Shown in pieces: positions 15,946-24,537 of a DNA stretch of 64,000 nucleotides (position 1 is its first letter; each line of letters begins with the position of its first letter). The stretch is from Terriglobia bacterium (GTDB lineage Bacteria > Acidobacteriota > Terriglobia > JAJPHL01), in NCBI GenBank assembly GCA_021325275.1, contig JAJPHL010000028.1, positions 1-64,000 on the forward strand, given 5' to 3'. Under the pieces are notes generated by a model that was not told the DNA's origin, ran no database searches, and saw only the letters and a program-made list of their open reading frames with translations. The translations under genes and the position numbers were made by a program.

Positions 15946-18071
15946 TGAGTGCCGCAAATCTGCCCGCAGTAAAGAATGCAGTCGCCACGCGCAAGCCGGC
16001 CAGCGGAAAAGCCGGCAGCGAGACCAAAAAGTCTTCGGGGGCGTTCGACTGGGTGGTCCCCGCCGTCGGCGTCGCCATGGTCTTCGTGATGATGGTGCCG
16101 CTGCCCGCGCTGCTGCTCGATATTCTGCTGGCGATCAGCATCATCATGGGCGTGCTCGTGCTCCTCTCCGCGTTGCACATCCTGAAACCCGTACAGTTTT
16201 CGATCTTCCCCACCCTGCTCCTGATGCTCACGCTGTTCCGCTTGTCGCTGAACATTGCGTCGAGCCGCCGGATCCTCCTGAACGGCAGTGAAGGAACCGC
16301 CGCCGCCGGAAAAGTGATTGAAGCTTTTGGACAATTTGTCGTGGGCGGCAATTACGTCGTCGGATTCGTGATTTTCCTCTTGTTGATCGCGATTCAGTTC
16401 ATCGTGATCAGCCACGGCGCGGTCCGCACGGCGGAAGTAACGGCGCGCTTCACCTTGGACGCGATGCCCGGCAAGCAGATGGCCATCGACGCCGACATGA
16501 ACGCCGGCAACATCACCGAACAACAAGCGCGCGAGCGGCGAGCGTTGGTCGCGCGCGAAGCCGAGTTCTATGGCGCGATGGACGGCGCGACGCGCTTTGG
16601 CAATCGCGACGCCGTCGCGACCATCTTGATCACCGCGATCAACATCGTCGCGGGATTCCTGATCGGCGTCTTCCAAAAGGACATGCAGTTGGTCGACGCA
16701 TTGAGAACTTACACCTCGCTGACCGTCGGCGACGGACTTGTCACGATGATCCCGGCGCTGCTGATCTCGGTAGCGGGCGGTCTGGTGGTGACGCGCGCGT
16801 CGTCGGAAGCGCCACTCGGCGAGGATTTCCAAACGCAATTGTTCTCGCGCTCCAGAGTGTTGGGAATGGCCGCCGGCGTCATGTTCCTTCTCGCCGCGAT
16901 CCCGGGACTGCCGAAGTTCGCGTTCATCGTAGTCGGCGCCGCGGTGGGATTCGTGGCCTACCGGCTAAAAGGTCGACCGAGCCCCGCCGATGCTCCCGCG
17001 GGCGGCGCCGCGAGCCCGGCAAAAACTGCCGCGCAAGAGCCGATCGAAAGCCTCATCAAGATGGACGAGATGAGCCTGGAAGTCGGAATCTCGCTCATCC
17101 CGCTCGTCGACGAGAAACAAGGCGGGCAACTTTTGAACCGCATTCGCGCGCTGCGCCGGCACCTGGCGACGCAGCTCGGTTTCATCGTGCCGTCGATCCA
17201 CATTACCGACAACTTGCGCCTCAAACCGCGCGAATACGTTGTGTCGCTGCGCGGCGTGGAGATCGCACGTTGGGAATTATTTAACGATTGCATGCTGGCG
17301 ATCAGCTCCGAGCCTGCACCGCCGCCGCTCGACGGCGTCCCGACCAAGGAACCGGCGTTCGACGTGGCCGCAAAATGGATTGCCCCTGCCAAACAAGAAC
17401 AGGCACTGGCCGCGGGATACGCGGTCGTCGATCAAACGTCGGTGATCGCGACGCATCTCTCAGAACTTATTAAGCAGAACGTCCACGAACTGCTGACGCG
17501 CCAGGAAGTGCGCCGTTTGATGGACTCCCTTAATGAAACCCAACCCAAATTGGTGGAAGAACTGGTCCCCAAATTGCTCTCTTTCGGTGAGGTGCAGAAA
17601 GTGTTACAGCAACTTCTTCGCGAGCAGGTTTCGATTCGGGATCTTACAACGATCCTTGAAACCCTCGTCGACACCGCGTCGATCAACAAGAATCCGATCG
17701 TGCTGGTGGAACAGTGCCGCCAGGCGATGGGCCGGTCTCTGGTGCGCCCGCTGTTGAGCGAAGACGGAAAACTGCGCTTGGCCACGATCGATCCGGGCTT
17801 GGAAGCCGAGATGATCCGGGCCTTCGACCCGCAAGCGTCAATGACGCAGAGCGCGGGATTACAAAGTTCTTTTTCAAGCCGCATGTTGAAAGGATTGCAG
17901 CGGCTGTTCGGTGATCAAGGCAGCGCGGCTTCGCCCGTGCTGTTGTGTGCGACTCCGGCGCGCTTCCATTTGCGTCGCCTGCTGGAGCCGATTTTGCCGC
18001 GCGTGGTGGTGCTGTCTCCCGCCGAGATTCCCGCCCCCGTGCAAGTTCAATCTTTGGGAATGGTGAGCTAA
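15945..18071 (+). CDS. flhA: Flagellar export gate protein FlhA
   Basis: 708 aa. The N-terminal membrane half (about eight helices) contains ALHILKPVQFSIFPTLLLML, LFRLSLNIASSRRILL and the FHIPEP-type loop ARFTLDAMPGKQMAIDADMN. The C-terminal cytoplasmic half forms the ring that receives chaperone-substrate complexes. About 30 basic and polar residues precede the first helix. Normally flhF and flhG follow. Here fliA comes directly, 16 bases later. Confidence 0.97.
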   Translation: MSAANLPAVKNAVATRKPASGKAGSETKKSSGAFDWVVPAVGVAMVFVMMVPLPALLLDILLAISIIMGVLVLLSALHILKPVQFSIFPTLLLMLTLFRLSLNIASSRRILLNGSEGTAAAGKVIEAFGQFVVGGNYVVGFVIFLLLIAIQFIVISHGAVRTAEVTARFTLDAMPGKQMAIDADMNAGNITEQQARERRALVAREAEFYGAMDGATRFGNRDAVATILITAINIVAGFLIGVFQKDMQLVDALRTYTSLTVGDGLVTMIPALLISVAGGLVVTRASSEAPLGEDFQTQLFSRSRVLGMAAGVMFLLAAIPGLPKFAFIVVGAAVGFVAYRLKGRPSPADAPAGGAASPAKTAAQEPIESLIKMDEMSLEVGISLIPLVDEKQGGQLLNRIRALRRHLATQLGFIVPSIHITDNLRLKPREYVVSLRGVEIARWELFNDCMLAISSEPAPPPLDGVPTKEPAFDVAAKWIAPAKQEQALAAGYAVVDQTSVIATHLSELIKQNVHELLTRQEVRRLMDSLNETQPKLVEELVPKLLSFGEVQKVLQQLLREQVSIRDLTTILETLVDTASINKNPIVLVEQCRQAMGRSLVRPLLSEDGKLRLATIDPGLEAEMIRAFDPQASMTQSAGLQSSFSSRMLKGLQRLFGDQGSAASPVLLCATPARFHLRRLLEPILPRVVVLSPAEIPAPVQVQSLGMVS

Positions 18072-18087
18072 AAGGACTAACAATCAA

Positions 18088-18876
18088 ATGAACGCTGCCA
18101 AAAAAGCCTACGAAACTGTTTGCCACATCGACGAAGAAGAGCGCAACCGGCTGCTGTTGGAACAGCTCCCGCAAGTGCGCTACATCGCGCGCCGCATTCA
18201 CGACCGCCTGCCGCAGAGTGTGTGCCTGGAAGACTTGGTTCACGCCGGCGTCCTGGGACTGATCGACGCGCTGGCGAAATACGATCCCGCCAAGAACGTG
18301 CAGTTGAAGTCGTACGCGAAGTTCCGTATTCGCGGCGCGATTCTCGATAGCCTTCGCGGCCTTGATTGGTCCCCGCGCGACCTGCGGCGCAAAGCGCGCC
18401 AGATGGAGACGGTCCACAGCCAGTTGAAGGCGACACTCGGCCGCGCAGCCAGCGAGCCCGAACTCGCCGAAGCGATGGAGATGGAACTCGACGAGTTCTA
18501 CGCTTTCCTGCGCGACTTGCGCGGACTCGATCTCGGCAGCTTGAATGCGGAAACCAACGAAGACGGCTATACCATGGAACCCGCCGCCATCGCCGCCACC
18601 GATCCCGAGGACGATCCCTTTCACCTTTGCCTGAAGGGCGAGATGAAAGAACTGCTCACCGACGCGATCTCCGACTTGCCGGAGAAAGAACGCCAGGTGC
18701 TGGCGCTCTACTACTACGAGGAACTGACGATGAAAGAAATCGGCCAGGTGCTCGGCGTCGGCGAATCGCGCGTGTCGCAGATTCATTCCGCGGCGGTGGT
18801 TCGCCTGCGCGCCGCGATCCGGCCGGCCATCGAGAGAAAGAAACCAGCCAAGAAAGCGCAGACCGTGAGCTTGTAG
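18088..18876 (+). CDS. fliA: RNA polymerase sigma factor FliA (sigma-28)
   Basis: 262 aa with sigma-70 regions 2, 3 and 4. Region 2: CLEDLVHAGVLGLIDALAKY and KSYAKFRIRGAILDSLRGLD (the FliA-type SLR-LDW motif). Region 4: LPEKERQVLALYYYEELTMK, EIGQVLGVGESRVSQIHSAA. It directs late flagellar genes. No flgM anti-sigma gene and no clear sigma-28 promoter were seen in the window. Confidence 0.94.
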   Translation: MNAAKKAYETVCHIDEEERNRLLLEQLPQVRYIARRIHDRLPQSVCLEDLVHAGVLGLIDALAKYDPAKNVQLKSYAKFRIRGAILDSLRGLDWSPRDLRRKARQMETVHSQLKATLGRAASEPELAEAMEMELDEFYAFLRDLRGLDLGSLNAETNEDGYTMEPAAIAATDPEDDPFHLCLKGEMKELLTDAISDLPEKERQVLALYYYEELTMKEIGQVLGVGESRVSQIHSAAVVRLRAAIRPAIERKKPAKKAQTVSL

Positions 18877-18878
18877 TC

Positions 18879-19871
18879 ATGGAAAAAATCCTCAACCAGG
18901 ACGAGATCGACGCGCTGTTTCTGAAGGCGCAAGGCTTGGCGGCCGCGCCGGAACCGGTGCATCGCCAGGAAGCGCCCACGCGCCACGTAACGGTCCGCGA
19001 TATTCGCCAGGCCGGTCAATTGGGCAAGGAACACGTTCGCGCGGTCAGCATGCTGCACGACAGTTTTGCGCGCAATTTGACGCATAACCTCGGCGCATAT
19101 TTGCGCGGCGTCTTCGAAGTGAACCTGGTTTCGGTGGAACAACTCTCCTACGCGGAGTTTTTGCAGCGCATTCCGGAAATCACCTACTTCGCGTCGATCA
19201 ACGTGCAACCCGCCGACGTTTTGGCCGCGATGCAAGTCGATTTGCCGCTGGCCTGCCCGATCATCGACCTGATGCTGGGCGGTCAGGGAAAATCGGAACG
19301 CGGCATTCGCGAAATCACCGAGATTGAGGAAGGAATTCTGGAAGGCGTGGTGCGCATTATCTGCCGCGACATGCAAGTTTCGTGGCTGCCGCTGTTGGAG
19401 TTGGAATTCAACTTCGACCAGCGCCAGCAGCAGGCGCAGATTCTGCAATTGATGCCGCCCAGTGAAAAAGTTTTGGCGCTCAGCTTCGAGATTCGCATGC
19501 CCGATGTGCGCGGCATGCTCAACTTCGCGTTTCCCGCGGTGATCTCGAACGCCCTGCTGCGCCGCTTGTCGAAACAGTGGTCGTATCGCCGGCGCCGCAA
19601 CATGGACCAAACGGTGTCGCAGGTGAAACAGTTGTTGATGGATTGCCCCCTGCAAGCGCAACTGGAGTTGCCGCCCACGCCGGTCCCGGTGCGCGACCTG
19701 TTGCAGTTGCAGCCCGGTTCGGTGTTGATGCTGCGCCATCGCGCACAGGCTCCCGCCACCCTGCGGGTGGCCGGAAAAGAATTGTTCCTCGCGTATCCCG
19801 TGCGCAGCGGTGCAACCCGCGGCGCGCAAGTGGAAGCGCGCATGTCGATCGCAGGCGTGACACGCAGATAA
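18879..19871 (+). CDS. fliM: Flagellar motor switch protein FliM
   Basis: 330 aa. The N-terminal CheY-binding motif is ILNQDEIDALF (residues 4-14). The CheC-like middle domain contains DLMLGGQGKSERGIREITEI, where GGxG contacts FliG. The C-terminal SpoA domain (about 255-325) has VPVRDLLQLQPGSVLMLRHR. CheY-P binding here reverses rotation. ATG 18879, two bases after the fliA stop, gives the conserved N-terminus. The longer upstream frame is a shadow of fliA. Confidence 0.94.
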   Translation: MEKILNQDEIDALFLKAQGLAAAPEPVHRQEAPTRHVTVRDIRQAGQLGKEHVRAVSMLHDSFARNLTHNLGAYLRGVFEVNLVSVEQLSYAEFLQRIPEITYFASINVQPADVLAAMQVDLPLACPIIDLMLGGQGKSERGIREITEIEEGILEGVVRIICRDMQVSWLPLLELEFNFDQRQQQAQILQLMPPSEKVLALSFEIRMPDVRGMLNFAFPAVISNALLRRLSKQWSYRRRRNMDQTVSQVKQLLMDCPLQAQLELPPTPVPVRDLLQLQPGSVLMLRHRAQAPATLRVAGKELFLAYPVRSGATRGAQVEARMSIAGVTRR

Positions 19872-19884
19872 ATGGAGATCTGGT

Positions 19885-20802
19885 ATGACTTCGCCGTTTG
19901 ACAACTACTTGGGCGCTTGGCTACAAAATATCTCGGGCGTGCTGCAACAATTGGCGACTGAAACGCTGATCGTGGAACAAAGCGGCGCCGACCCCGGGGC
20001 CATGTTCGCGAGCCTGGAAAATCGCGGCGTATGGTTGCGCTTCTCGCTCGGCAAGCGGCTGCGCGGCCAACAAGCATTCTTGGTTTCGGAATCCGACGGC
20101 GTGCGTCTGGGACGCATGTTGATGGGCGAACAAGGCGGCGAAGCCGAAACGCTCACGGCCGATTATCGCGACGCGCTTGAAGAAGTTTTTCGCCAGTTCG
20201 CCGGGCCCACCGCGGCGGCGCTGACGAAGGCCGATGGCGACACCAGCATTTCCTGGGAAGGCGTAGGATGCCCGCCGTGGAAAGCCGCGAAGCAAGTTCT
20301 CGTTCGCGTGTCGGCAAGTGCCGGCCCACCGATCATGATCGGCATGGCAATGGATGAAACGCTTGCTACCGTGCTCATCCCCAAAGCGAAGCCGGGCCCG
20401 GCGTTTTCCACCGGCGATGAAGATGAAAACGCGCCAACCGCGCCGTCCGCCGGCGATGGCGCGCGCGTCGACGCAGTGGCCCAGCGCCAACATGCCCCGC
20501 GCCTTAGCAGCACGATTGAAACGCTGCTCTCGGGCCCCGGCGAACGCAATCTCGACCTGCTGCTCGAAGTGCCGCTGCAAGTCACGCTACGCTTCGGCGA
20601 GCGCCAACTCCTGCTGCGCGACGTCTTGGACTTGAGTCCCGGCTCGGTGGTGGAATTGGATCGCCAAGTGAAAGAGCCGGCCGAATTGCTGGTGACAGGA
20701 CGAGTTGTCGCGCGCGGCGAAGTGGTGATCGTCGACGGAAACTATGGCTTGCGGATCACCGAAGTCGCGCCGCCCGCCGTGCGCGCGGAGATCTTGCAGT
20801 GA
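19885..20802 (+). CDS. FliY/FliN-type switch protein with CheC-like N-domain
   Basis: 305 aa. The C-terminal SpoA domain (about 232-302) has LLEVPLQVTLRFGERQLLLR, DVLDLSPGSVVELDRQVKEP and VVIVDGNYGLRITEV, a strong FliN match. Residues 1-160 resemble a CheC/FliY domain, but the helix TADYRDALEEVFRQFAGPTA lacks the ExxN pair needed for CheY-P phosphatase activity. A Pro/Asp-rich linker joins the halves. It is likely a second C-ring subunit next to FliM. It overlaps the following gene by four bases. Confidence 0.82.
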   Translation: MTSPFDNYLGAWLQNISGVLQQLATETLIVEQSGADPGAMFASLENRGVWLRFSLGKRLRGQQAFLVSESDGVRLGRMLMGEQGGEAETLTADYRDALEEVFRQFAGPTAAALTKADGDTSISWEGVGCPPWKAAKQVLVRVSASAGPPIMIGMAMDETLATVLIPKAKPGPAFSTGDEDENAPTAPSAGDGARVDAVAQRQHAPRLSSTIETLLSGPGERNLDLLLEVPLQVTLRFGERQLLLRDVLDLSPGSVVELDRQVKEPAELLVTGRVVARGEVVIVDGNYGLRITEVAPPAVRAEILQ

Positions 20803-21632
20803 GAGCGTTAGCCCGTTGGCGCGAAGATTTTCCGGTGTGCGAGTCCGCGGCGTGCCGCAAGCGCCCCAGTCCTTGGCGTGTATTGGCCGGCGAAAAGCCG
20901 GGCGTCCACTTGCAAGGACATTATTACTGCGGTCCCGAGTGCTTCCAAAAGGCCGCTCAAGAGATTTTTTCGCAACTTCTTCCCGCGGTGACCCGCCGTC
21001 AATCCAAGCGTCATCGAATTCCCCTGGGATTGGTCCTGTTTTCCATGGGACACATCTCGCAGCCGGATCTGCAAGGGGCTTTGCAGGCCCAAAAGGACTC
21101 GGGCGCCGGTCGAATCGGCGAACACTTGCGGCAAACCGGCGTGGTGAGCGAGCAACAAATCGCCACGGCGCTGGCGATGCAATGGTCGTGCCCTGTGTAT
21201 CCGCTGGACAGCCATCGCCGTTTTCTCGACTGCGCGCGACTGATCCCGATTCCCTTGCTCGAGACGGCGCGCATGGTTCCCGTGCATTACCTGCCGTCGA
21301 GCAATTTCTTGTACGTAGCCTTCGCGGAGTCGATCGATTACACGACGCTCTACGGCGTGGAGCAAATGCTCGATTGCCGCACCGAGCCGTGCGTGGCGAC
21401 GGAATCGTCGCTCGAACAAGCGCTGGAAGAATTGCGCCAGCAACCGCGGCCGGCGGAAGTGGTGTTCGACAGCGTCACCGACGCCTGCGAAATGGCCGCG
21501 ACCGCGCGCAACTACGCGCTGCAACTCGGCGTGACCAATGTGCGCATTGTTTGTTGCGGTGAGTATATCTGGACGCGTCTGGAGTCACCGGCGCAAACGA
21601 ACAATCTCTTGTTTCAGATTCCGCTTCGGTAG
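20799..21632 (+). CDS. Zinc-finger plus MshEN/GspE-N-like domain protein at the end of the flagellar operon
   Basis: 277 aa, no ATPase domain. Residues 14-48 hold Cys14, Cys19, Cys44 and Cys48 (last pair in YYCGPECF), like a treble-clef/TRASH-type zinc finger. Residues 76-128 contain two tandem copies of the MshEN pattern: PLGLVLFSMGHISQPDLQGA and RIGEHLRQTGVVSEQQIATA. The rest (130-225) looks like the second half of the GspE/PilB N-terminal domain. MshEN domains bind c-di-GMP in type II secretion and type IV pilus ATPases; binding here is inferred. In the first copy the conserved Arg is Pro. The four-base overlap with the upstream switch gene suggests a motility role. Confidence 0.72.
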   Translation: MRALARWREDFPVCESAACRKRPSPWRVLAGEKPGVHLQGHYYCGPECFQKAAQEIFSQLLPAVTRRQSKRHRIPLGLVLFSMGHISQPDLQGALQAQKDSGAGRIGEHLRQTGVVSEQQIATALAMQWSCPVYPLDSHRRFLDCARLIPIPLLETARMVPVHYLPSSNFLYVAFAESIDYTTLYGVEQMLDCRTEPCVATESSLEQALEELRQQPRPAEVVFDSVTDACEMAATARNYALQLGVTNVRIVCCGEYIWTRLESPAQTNNLLFQIPLR

Positions 21633-21675
21633 CACCTTCTAGTTCCGAGTTCCGAGTTCCAAGTGAGGCGTCCAG

Positions 21676-21738
21676 CCTTTTGCCTTTTGCCTTTCGCCTT
21701 TTGCCTTTTGCCTTTTGCCTTTTGATTTTTGATTTTTG
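21676..21738. repeat. Heptameric tandem repeat between convergent genes
   Basis: Seven units of CCTTTTG (one is CCTTTCG) at 21676-21724 followed by two units of ATTTTTG up to 21738. They are preceded by a tandem AGTTCCG/AGTTCCA at about 21641-21662. The block fills the 108-base convergent gap between the MshEN-like gene and the dioxygenase gene, and touches the latter's stop codon. It may also act as a bidirectional termination region. Confidence 0.85.
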
Positions 21739-21740
21739 AT

Positions 21741-22580
21741 TTACCCACGATAAAACGGCCGATCGCCCTTCACCGTCACGCGATTTCCCTTGCGCTCGTG
21801 AGGCCAATAATCCCAAATCGCCATGTGCTGCGTGCAGCGATTGTCCCACATCGCCACGTCGTTCTGGCGCCACTGGAAACGCGTTTGATACCACGGCCGC
21901 TCCGCGTGCGTACAGAGAAAATCGAGAATCGCGCGGCTTTCTTCCTCCGGCAGTCCATCGATTCGCGTGGTAAACGTGCGATTCACGAAGAGCGCCGGGC
22001 GTCCGGTCTCCGGGTGCGTACGAATCACCGGATGAATCGCCGTTGGATATTCTTTTCCCGCGTCATCGACACCGCGATCGGAGTAGCGCCCGCGATAAAT
22101 GTGCTCCGACTCATGTACGGCATTCAGGCCGGCAAGATACGTCTTCATCCGTGGCGACAAATCGTCGTACGCCGCGTACATGCTGGCAAAAAGCGTGTCG
22201 CCGCCGGCGGGTGGCAGCAGGTGAATCTGCAGGATCGATCCGAGCGGCGGCTCCTGGTCGCAGGAAACGTCGGAGTGCCAGAATTCTCCGTTGGCGATCT
22301 TGGAATCTTTGTGCGCGTGAATGACAAACACTTCCGGATGACCGTCCATGCCGGGCGCGGCCGGATGAATGTGCAAAGGACCGAAGCGCTTGCCGAAAGC
22401 GACCTGACGTTCCGGCGGCATGGGCTTTTGGTCGCGGAAAAAAATCACGGAGTGCTCGAGGAATGCCGAATGAATCTCATTCCACTGCGCGTCGCCGAGG
22501 GACTGCGACAAGTCCACGCCGCGGATTTCCGCGCCGATCACCGGCGTGACCGGTTTTACTTCAATGGTTCGGTAGTCCAC
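21741..22580 (-). CDS. TauD/TfdA-family Fe(II)/2-oxoglutarate dioxygenase
   Basis: 279 aa. The N-terminus VKPVTPVIGAEIRGVDLSQS and the metal motif in FWHSDVS (HxD) are typical, with the distal His likely in RCTQHMAIWDYWP and the oxoglutarate-binding Arg in the HERKGNRVTVKGDRP tail. Relatives hydroxylate taurine, alkyl sulfates, 2,4-D or other small acids; the substrate cannot be told from sequence. It overlaps the 3' end of the CDP-alcohol transferase gene by 20 bases. Confidence 0.88.
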   Translation of the reverse strand: MDYRTIEVKPVTPVIGAEIRGVDLSQSLGDAQWNEIHSAFLEHSVIFFRDQKPMPPERQVAFGKRFGPLHIHPAAPGMDGHPEVFVIHAHKDSKIANGEFWHSDVSCDQEPPLGSILQIHLLPPAGGDTLFASMYAAYDDLSPRMKTYLAGLNAVHESEHIYRGRYSDRGVDDAGKEYPTAIHPVIRTHPETGRPALFVNRTFTTRIDGLPEEESRAILDFLCTHAERPWYQTRFQWRQNDVAMWDNRCTQHMAIWDYWPHERKGNRVTVKGDRPFYRG

Positions 22581-23277
22581 GGGCTTCCTCTAGTTCACGC
22601 GCGCGCAGCACCGACCGCGTGTACAGGATGCGATGAACCACGCTGATGTTGCTGATCACCGCGATCACCCACAGTACCGGCGCCATGTGGTCGAACAGCG
22701 CGCCGATGATCAGCAGCACGATCCGCTCGGGGCGCTCCATGAATCCTACTTTGCATTGATCGATCAGCGACTCGGCGCGGGCGCGCACGTAGCTGACCAT
22801 CACCGATCCGGTCATGGCCAGCGCCACGAGAACGACGTAGAAGAAACGGTTCACGCGCGCGTAATAGACGAGCAATCCGAAGTACAGCGCGAGGTCGGAG
22901 TAGCGATCAATGACGGAATCGAAAAATCCGCCGAAAACCGACACGGTGTTGGTGACCCGCGCCACGCGTCCATCGGTCATGTCGAAAATGCCGGCCAGGA
23001 AAATGATCACGCCGGCGAGGAAGAATTTTCCGTAGCCGAACGCGACGGCCGCCGCCGAGTTCACCATCAGGCCGATAAACGTCAAATGGTTCGGCGGAAT
23101 CTTGGTGATGGCGAGACCGCGCACGATGGCGTGCAGCAGCACGCCGCAGGTGCGCCCGATCCATTCGGTGATTGTCGATTTGCCGGGCGCTCCCGAAACT
23201 TGCGCTGATTCCGGCGAAGAAGTGGTTACCGCCACAGTGGGGTGTCCTTCGGCCTCGGGAGAAATTATGGCAAGCAT
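22561..23277 (-). CDS. CDP-alcohol phosphatidyltransferase family protein
   Basis: About 238 aa, a membrane enzyme that joins a CDP-linked lipid to an alcohol. The catalytic motif DG-x2-AR-x8-G-x3-D-x3-D is complete at residues 102-124 (DGRVARVTN then GGFFDSVIDR). About five or six hydrophobic segments follow the hydrophilic N-terminus. The product lipid (phosphatidylglycerol-phosphate, phosphatidylinositol type or other) cannot be assigned. The start is ambiguous between ATG 23277 and TTG 23292. Confidence 0.85.
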   Translation of the reverse strand: MLAIISPEAEGHPTVAVTTSSPESAQVSGAPGKSTITEWIGRTCGVLLHAIVRGLAITKIPPNHLTFIGLMVNSAAAVAFGYGKFFLAGVIIFLAGIFDMTDGRVARVTNTVSVFGGFFDSVIDRYSDLALYFGLLVYYARVNRFFYVVLVALAMTGSVMVSYVRARAESLIDQCKVGFMERPERIVLLIIGALFDHMAPVLWVIAVISNISVVHRILYTRSVLRARELEEARGLPNH

Positions 23278-23307
23278 TCCCTTGCGAAGCAAGGTAGAAG
23301 TGCGGCG

Positions 23308-23781
23308 CTAGATCGGCTGATCGTACATCGTCACGAGCTTGATGATTTCCAATTCCTTGCGTCCGGCCGGCGTCTGGATCTCCGCGACGTCGCCTTCCTT
23401 CTTGCCCATCAAGCCGCGGCCGATGGGAGACGTGGTGGAAATCAGGCCCTTCGCGGAATCGGATTCCTCGCTGGTGACGAGTTTGTATTCGATCTTGGCT
23501 TTCTTCTGAGAGTCATAGACGGTGACTGTGGAACCGAAGCCGACCGAGTCGTGCGGAACTTTGGAGAGATCCACCATGGCCAGTTCCGACAGGCGCTTCT
23601 TCATTTTTTCCAGTTGCGCGCGCAGGATTTCCTGGCGTGCCTTGGCCGAGTGATACTCCGCGTTCTCGCTGAGATCGCCCAAAGCGATGGCCTTCTTGAG
23701 CTCCTTCGGGAGATCATTGTGCAATTCGTATTCCACGCGCTGGATTTCGGCTTCCAGCTTCTTCTTTACGATGTCAGTCAT
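23308..23781 (-). CDS. greA: Transcription elongation factor GreA
   Basis: 157 aa. The N-terminal coiled coil contains AIALGDLSENAEYHSAKARQ, with the acidic tip residues D and E that stimulate RNA cleavage by stalled RNA polymerase. The C-terminal domain holds ISTTSPIGRGLMGKKEGDVA. ATG 23781 (MTDIVKKKLEAEI) was chosen because the 20 residues before it do not look like GreA. A TATAAT element is on the same strand at 23844-23849. Confidence 0.95.
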   Translation of the reverse strand: MTDIVKKKLEAEIQRVEYELHNDLPKELKKAIALGDLSENAEYHSAKARQEILRAQLEKMKKRLSELAMVDLSKVPHDSVGFGSTVTVYDSQKKAKIEYKLVTSEESDSAKGLISTTSPIGRGLMGKKEGDVAEIQTPAGRKELEIIKLVTMYDQPI

Positions 23782-23843
23782 GATGGTCCTGGGTTTGACC
23801 AGGTTGTCTAACCCAGGGGGGTTCAATCCCAGGGGATTCAATC

Positions 23844-23849
23844 ATTATA
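23844..23849 (-). promoter_or_regulatory. -10 element for greA
   Basis: The minus strand reads TATAAT here, a perfect -10 hexamer, 62 bases before the greA ATG. No convincing -35 is seen at 17 +/- 2 bases. The leader between it and greA contains a repeated CCCCTGGGATT/CCCCTGGGTTA wording that could fold. Confidence 0.5.
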
Positions 23850-23855
23850 GCGTAA

Positions 23856-24521
23856 TTACTCCTCGGCGGGCGACGATCCCAGCGGCAGGTAGTACTGCGT
23901 GCCCTTCACCGGCTGGCTGAGGCGCGCCAGCAATTCTTCGAGATCCGCGGGACGCTCCACGAAATCGATCTCCGTGGTGTTCACGACCAGCAAGTGCGAC
24001 GCTTTATAGTGAAAGAAAAAATGCTCGTAAGCGCGCGCGACTTCTTCGAGATAGCGCTGCGAAATCGTGGTTTCCACTTGCGATCCCATCTGGCGGGCTT
24101 TGCGGGCGATGCGTTCCTTCAGCACGTTGGGCGTGGCTTGCAGATAGATCACCAGATCGGGCGTGGCCAGCTGCTGGCGCAAGAGTTCGTAGTAACCGTC
24201 ATAGATCTTCAGTTCGTCGTCGGAAAGATTGATGTAGGCGAAGAGCTTGTCTTTCTCGAACAGATAGTCGCAGACCACCGGCGCGCGCAAGGTGCGCGGG
24301 TCGATGTCGCGAAGCTGTCGAAACCGCTCCAGCAGAAAATACATCTGGGTGCGCAGCGCCGCGCCCGGCGTTTCATCGTAAAAATCGCGGAGGAAGGGAT
24401 TCGTCTCGGTGTCGTGAATCAAGCGTCCGCGCAGACGCTCCGCCAACAAACGCGCCAGCGAACTTTTGCCCACGCGGATGGGACCTTCAATCGCTATGTA
24501 GCGTGGAGGATGATAATTCAT
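23856..24521 (-). CDS. Deoxynucleoside kinase (dGK/dAK-type)
   Basis: 221 aa. The P-loop is IAIEGPIRVGKSSLA (about 8-22). Further family motifs are VVCDYLFEKDKLFA (about 86-99) and the lid LKERIARKARQMG. It phosphorylates deoxyadenosine or deoxyguanosine in nucleotide salvage; which one is not clear. ATG 24521 (MNYHPPRYIAIEG) was preferred because the 37 residues upstream are a shadow of folK. It follows folK by 16 bases, probably in the same transcript. Confidence 0.88.
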   Translation of the reverse strand: MNYHPPRYIAIEGPIRVGKSSLARLLAERLRGRLIHDTETNPFLRDFYDETPGAALRTQMYFLLERFRQLRDIDPRTLRAPVVCDYLFEKDKLFAYINLSDDELKIYDGYYELLRQQLATPDLVIYLQATPNVLKERIARKARQMGSQVETTISQRYLEEVARAYEHFFFHYKASHLLVVNTTEIDFVERPADLEELLARLSQPVKGTQYYLPLGSSPAEE

Positions 24522-24537
24522 AACGCGTCTCTCTCGA

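Noticed and set aside
21676-21738. CRISPR array
   Set aside because: Units are seven bases and directly adjacent, with no spacers and no cas genes.
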